Source of the DNA: Strigamia acuminata
Taxonomy: Eukaryota > Arthropoda > Chilopoda > Geophilomorpha > Linotaeniidae
DNA length: 64,000 bases
Assembly: GCA_949358305.1 (NCBI GenBank)
Contig: OX442314.1
Span: 60,149,369 to 60,213,368, forward strand
Reading direction: 5' to 3'
Made by a program: the position numbers and the translations under genes. Below are positions 62,556 to 64,000 of this stretch, piece after piece; the stretch's first letter is position 1; the number at the start of each line of letters is the position of its first letter. The notes beneath the pieces are model-generated. The model made no database searches, was not told the DNA's origin, and worked only from the letters and a program-made list of their open reading frames with translations.

Positions 62556-64000
62556 GTTTTTTGCCAGATTAGTATTTAACTCCATCATCATTTTCATCAG
62601 GGTTTGCATGATGTCCTTTTCTTTGACGGTTTTTTCGCATTTGTCTGAATAGTGACCGTATTCTCCGCAGCTGTAACATTTGATGTTACTTTTATCCCCT
62701 GTGGGAGTGAATCCCGGTTTTTTGGGGACGAAGGGCGTCGGGAATCGTCTTTTTCCTCCCAATGCCCCTCTCGCTTTTGTTGCCTGCACGTGTGCTCTGA
62801 ATTGTGCGATTGCTAAGGCCCGGTGCGCGTGGTGCAAATAGGGACCTTGATCGTCGCATCCCGTTGATAAGTTTTCGAGGTGTTCATTTAGGGCTTCCTC
62901 GTCGCTTGACGCTGGCTCCTCTTCTTTAGTCGTGGCGAGAGGTGTTGTCTCTTCGACTTTCTCCATCTGGGTGGAGTCCGTCGAGGTCACCTGCATCGCT
63001 GTCGCTGCCGGTGCTTTCTTTGGGGCAGCTATCGGGTTGGCTGGAAGAGTACTGCCTGCTTTAGGCGTCAGCATTCGTCCGAAGGATGCTTCGGTGAGAC
63101 TCATTATGCCGCTCAAATATTCACTTGGCCTCATTAATTTCTCTGAGGTCTTGTGACGTTCGGCGCTCGTCTGCAACCGTTTCTCGTGTGCGTCAGCTTC
63201 TTCCGGGGGCAGAGTGGCGTAATACCGCTGTTCTATTTCTAACGTGTTTGTTAGAAGATAGTTACTGACATCTTGGTAATTGCCAGTGCGGGGTGCACGC
63301 ATGTCCAGCAGAATTCTTTGCGAGTGGGCCGATAATCCTCCGTAAAAGATCATCGTAAAACCAGCGGGGTTTATTTCATACGGCGCTCTTGCAAACAGTA
63401 GTTTCGCTCGGGCGTCGTAGTCGGCTAATGTTTCTCCTGGGGCTTGTCGTAGACCACGTAATTTGTTACTGATCTCGTCTGGAGTCTCGCCGTATCGGAG
63501 ATCGAAACGGACGAGAAAATCGTCCCAGGTTGGGTTTTTCAGTCCCTGATACCATTCTCGAGCTGCCCCCGTGGTTAGCTCCACTAGACCGTGGGTTAGC
63601 ATGTCGGCGACGGTGGCCTTTGTCGCTTTCTTGATACGCATTACTTCGTCCAGGAAGCGGTCTCCGGCCTTCCACGAACCGTCAAACCGCGTTTGAATAT
63701 AGTGTTGCCAGCGGATGTTACCCGTGGCCTCACCGCTTGGTTTGTTGCGTACGCCATATTTGCGCTTAACCCTTTCTCCTGCGCGGTTATGCTCGTCGCC
63801 TGGATGGCCTAGATCAATTCCTTCTCTTCTGAAAGAGTTCAGCAGGGCTCGGCCTAGCTCAGCCATCGTGTAATGGCGGCCAGATGAGTCCTGAAAGTTC
63901 CCTTCTTCTGAGCGAGGGTTGGAGCTTCGGGAAGAGCGGTTTGAAGCATTCGGTCGGTTCGACCGGTGCCCATCGCTGCCCTCTCGACTCCTCCCTGTAG
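62538..64000 (-). CDS. gag: gag of gypsy F, C-terminal part (runs off window)
   Basis: Open from the window end to the stop at 62538-62540. Capsid region from TMAELGRALL (63866) with REWYQGLKNPTWDDFL and RYGETPDE, zinc knuckle CYSCGEYGHYSDKC (~62640-62682). About 90% like A by eye and free of A's two lesions in this part. The region before the capsid start is Ser/Arg-rich; the N-terminus lies outside. Confidence 0.92.
   Translation of the reverse strand, partial: TGRSREGSDGHRSNRPNASNRSSRSSNPRSEEGNFQDSSGRHYTMAELGRALLNSFRREGIDLGHPGDEHNRAGERVKRKYGVRNKPSGEATGNIRWQHYIQTRFDGSWKAGDRFLDEVMRIKKATKATVADMLTHGLVELTTGAAREWYQGLKNPTWDDFLVRFDLRYGETPDEISNKLRGLRQAPGETLADYDARAKLLFARAPYEINPAGFTMIFYGGLSAHSQRILLDMRAPRTGNYQDVSNYLLTNTLEIEQRYYATLPPEEADAHEKRLQTSAERHKTSEKLMRPSEYLSGIMSLTEASFGRMLTPKAGSTLPANPIAAPKKAPAATAMQVTSTDSTQMEKVEETTPLATTKEEEPASSDEEALNEHLENLSTGCDDQGPYLHHAHRALAIAQFRAHVQATKARGALGGKRRFPTPFVPKKPGFTPTGDKSNIKCYSCGEYGHYSDKCEKTVKEKDIMQTLMKMMMELNTNLAKNSQAQA
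62556..62562 (-). promoter_or_regulatory. -1 frameshift site, A-AAA-AAC (gypsy F)
   Basis: Codons GCA AAA AAC in gag, 15 nt before the gag stop (complement of 62538-62540); pol in -1 frame continues open. Same site as A and B. Confidence 0.85.

Larger units (their letters stand above)
37289..64000 (+). mobile_element. Ty1/copia element D, split by E and F, 3' end beyond window
   Basis: Visible parts: LTR 37289-37403, leader, gag-pol to 39031, then 44741-46849. E is inserted at 39032 (TSD GATTT) and F at 46850 (left copy of its duplication AGCT at 46846-46849). The remainder of RNase H and the 3' LTR must lie past the right end of F, outside the window. Protein sequence places D in a different copia lineage from C and G. 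Confidence 0.85.
46850..64000 (-). mobile_element. Ty3/gypsy element F, split by copia G, 5' end beyond window
   Basis: Minus strand: 3' LTR at 46850-47668, ORF3, spacer, pol, gag up to the window end. LTR and proteins show the same family as A (LTR 819 against 818 bp, many identical blocks), inserted in the opposite orientation. Copia G splits ORF3. Lesions: a 1-nt deletion in pol and a stop in ORF3. The 5' LTR, primer site and gag N-terminus are not in the window. Confidence 0.93.

Overview
The window is a nest of LTR retrotransposons in a eukaryotic, most likely insect, genome. The evidence is eukaryotic splice signals inside the elements, initiator-Met-type and Pro-type tRNA primer sites, insect-style Ty3/gypsy and Ty1/copia proteins, and CpG-rich elements in AT-rich host DNA. 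Species is not determinable; a hymenopteran is only a guess. I see no ordinary cellular gene.

Layout. 1-2884 is AT-rich host sequence with a foldback repeat, a 30-31 bp tandem array and a probable solo LTR. Gypsy element A (2885-35849, + strand, TSD CATG) is split inside its third ORF by copia element C (12426-32533, TSD CAGAA). The 5' LTR of C is itself split by gypsy element B (12691-26191, - strand, TSD GAAT). After A comes a decayed minus-strand gypsy remnant (35852-37282). Copia element D starts at 37289 (115 bp LTR) and runs off the window. D is split in its integrase by copia-like element E (39032-44735, TSD GATTT) and in its RNase H region by gypsy element F (46850 to beyond 64000, - strand). 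F is split in its third ORF by copia element G (47927-54752, TSD GATGC). Where both LTRs are visible, lengths match exactly: A 818, B 1018, C 265+200=465, E 476, G 471.

How the genes work. A, B and F are one gypsy lineage: gag, pol in the -1 frame after a conserved A-AAA-AAC slippery site, then a third ORF where env usually sits. ORF3 shows no envelope features. In all three it appears to be made from a 30-40 codon acidic first exon ending CAG|GT, a phase-0 intron of 0.55-0.85 kb and a long second exon. A conserved stretch between pol and exon 1 carries inverted repeats and may be an internal promoter. C, G and (in degraded form) E are a copia lineage with two unusual traits: a domain resembling a methyl-CpG-binding domain between integrase and reverse transcriptase, and a structured 5' leader whose helices are kept by compensatory changes. 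D is a different copia lineage without these.

State of copies. B and G look intact. C has one long ORF but a shortened gag without a zinc knuckle. A has a gag frameshift and four in-frame stops although its LTRs are almost identical. F has a 1-nt deletion in pol and a stop in ORF3. E has no reverse transcriptase and a dead integrase-like protein.
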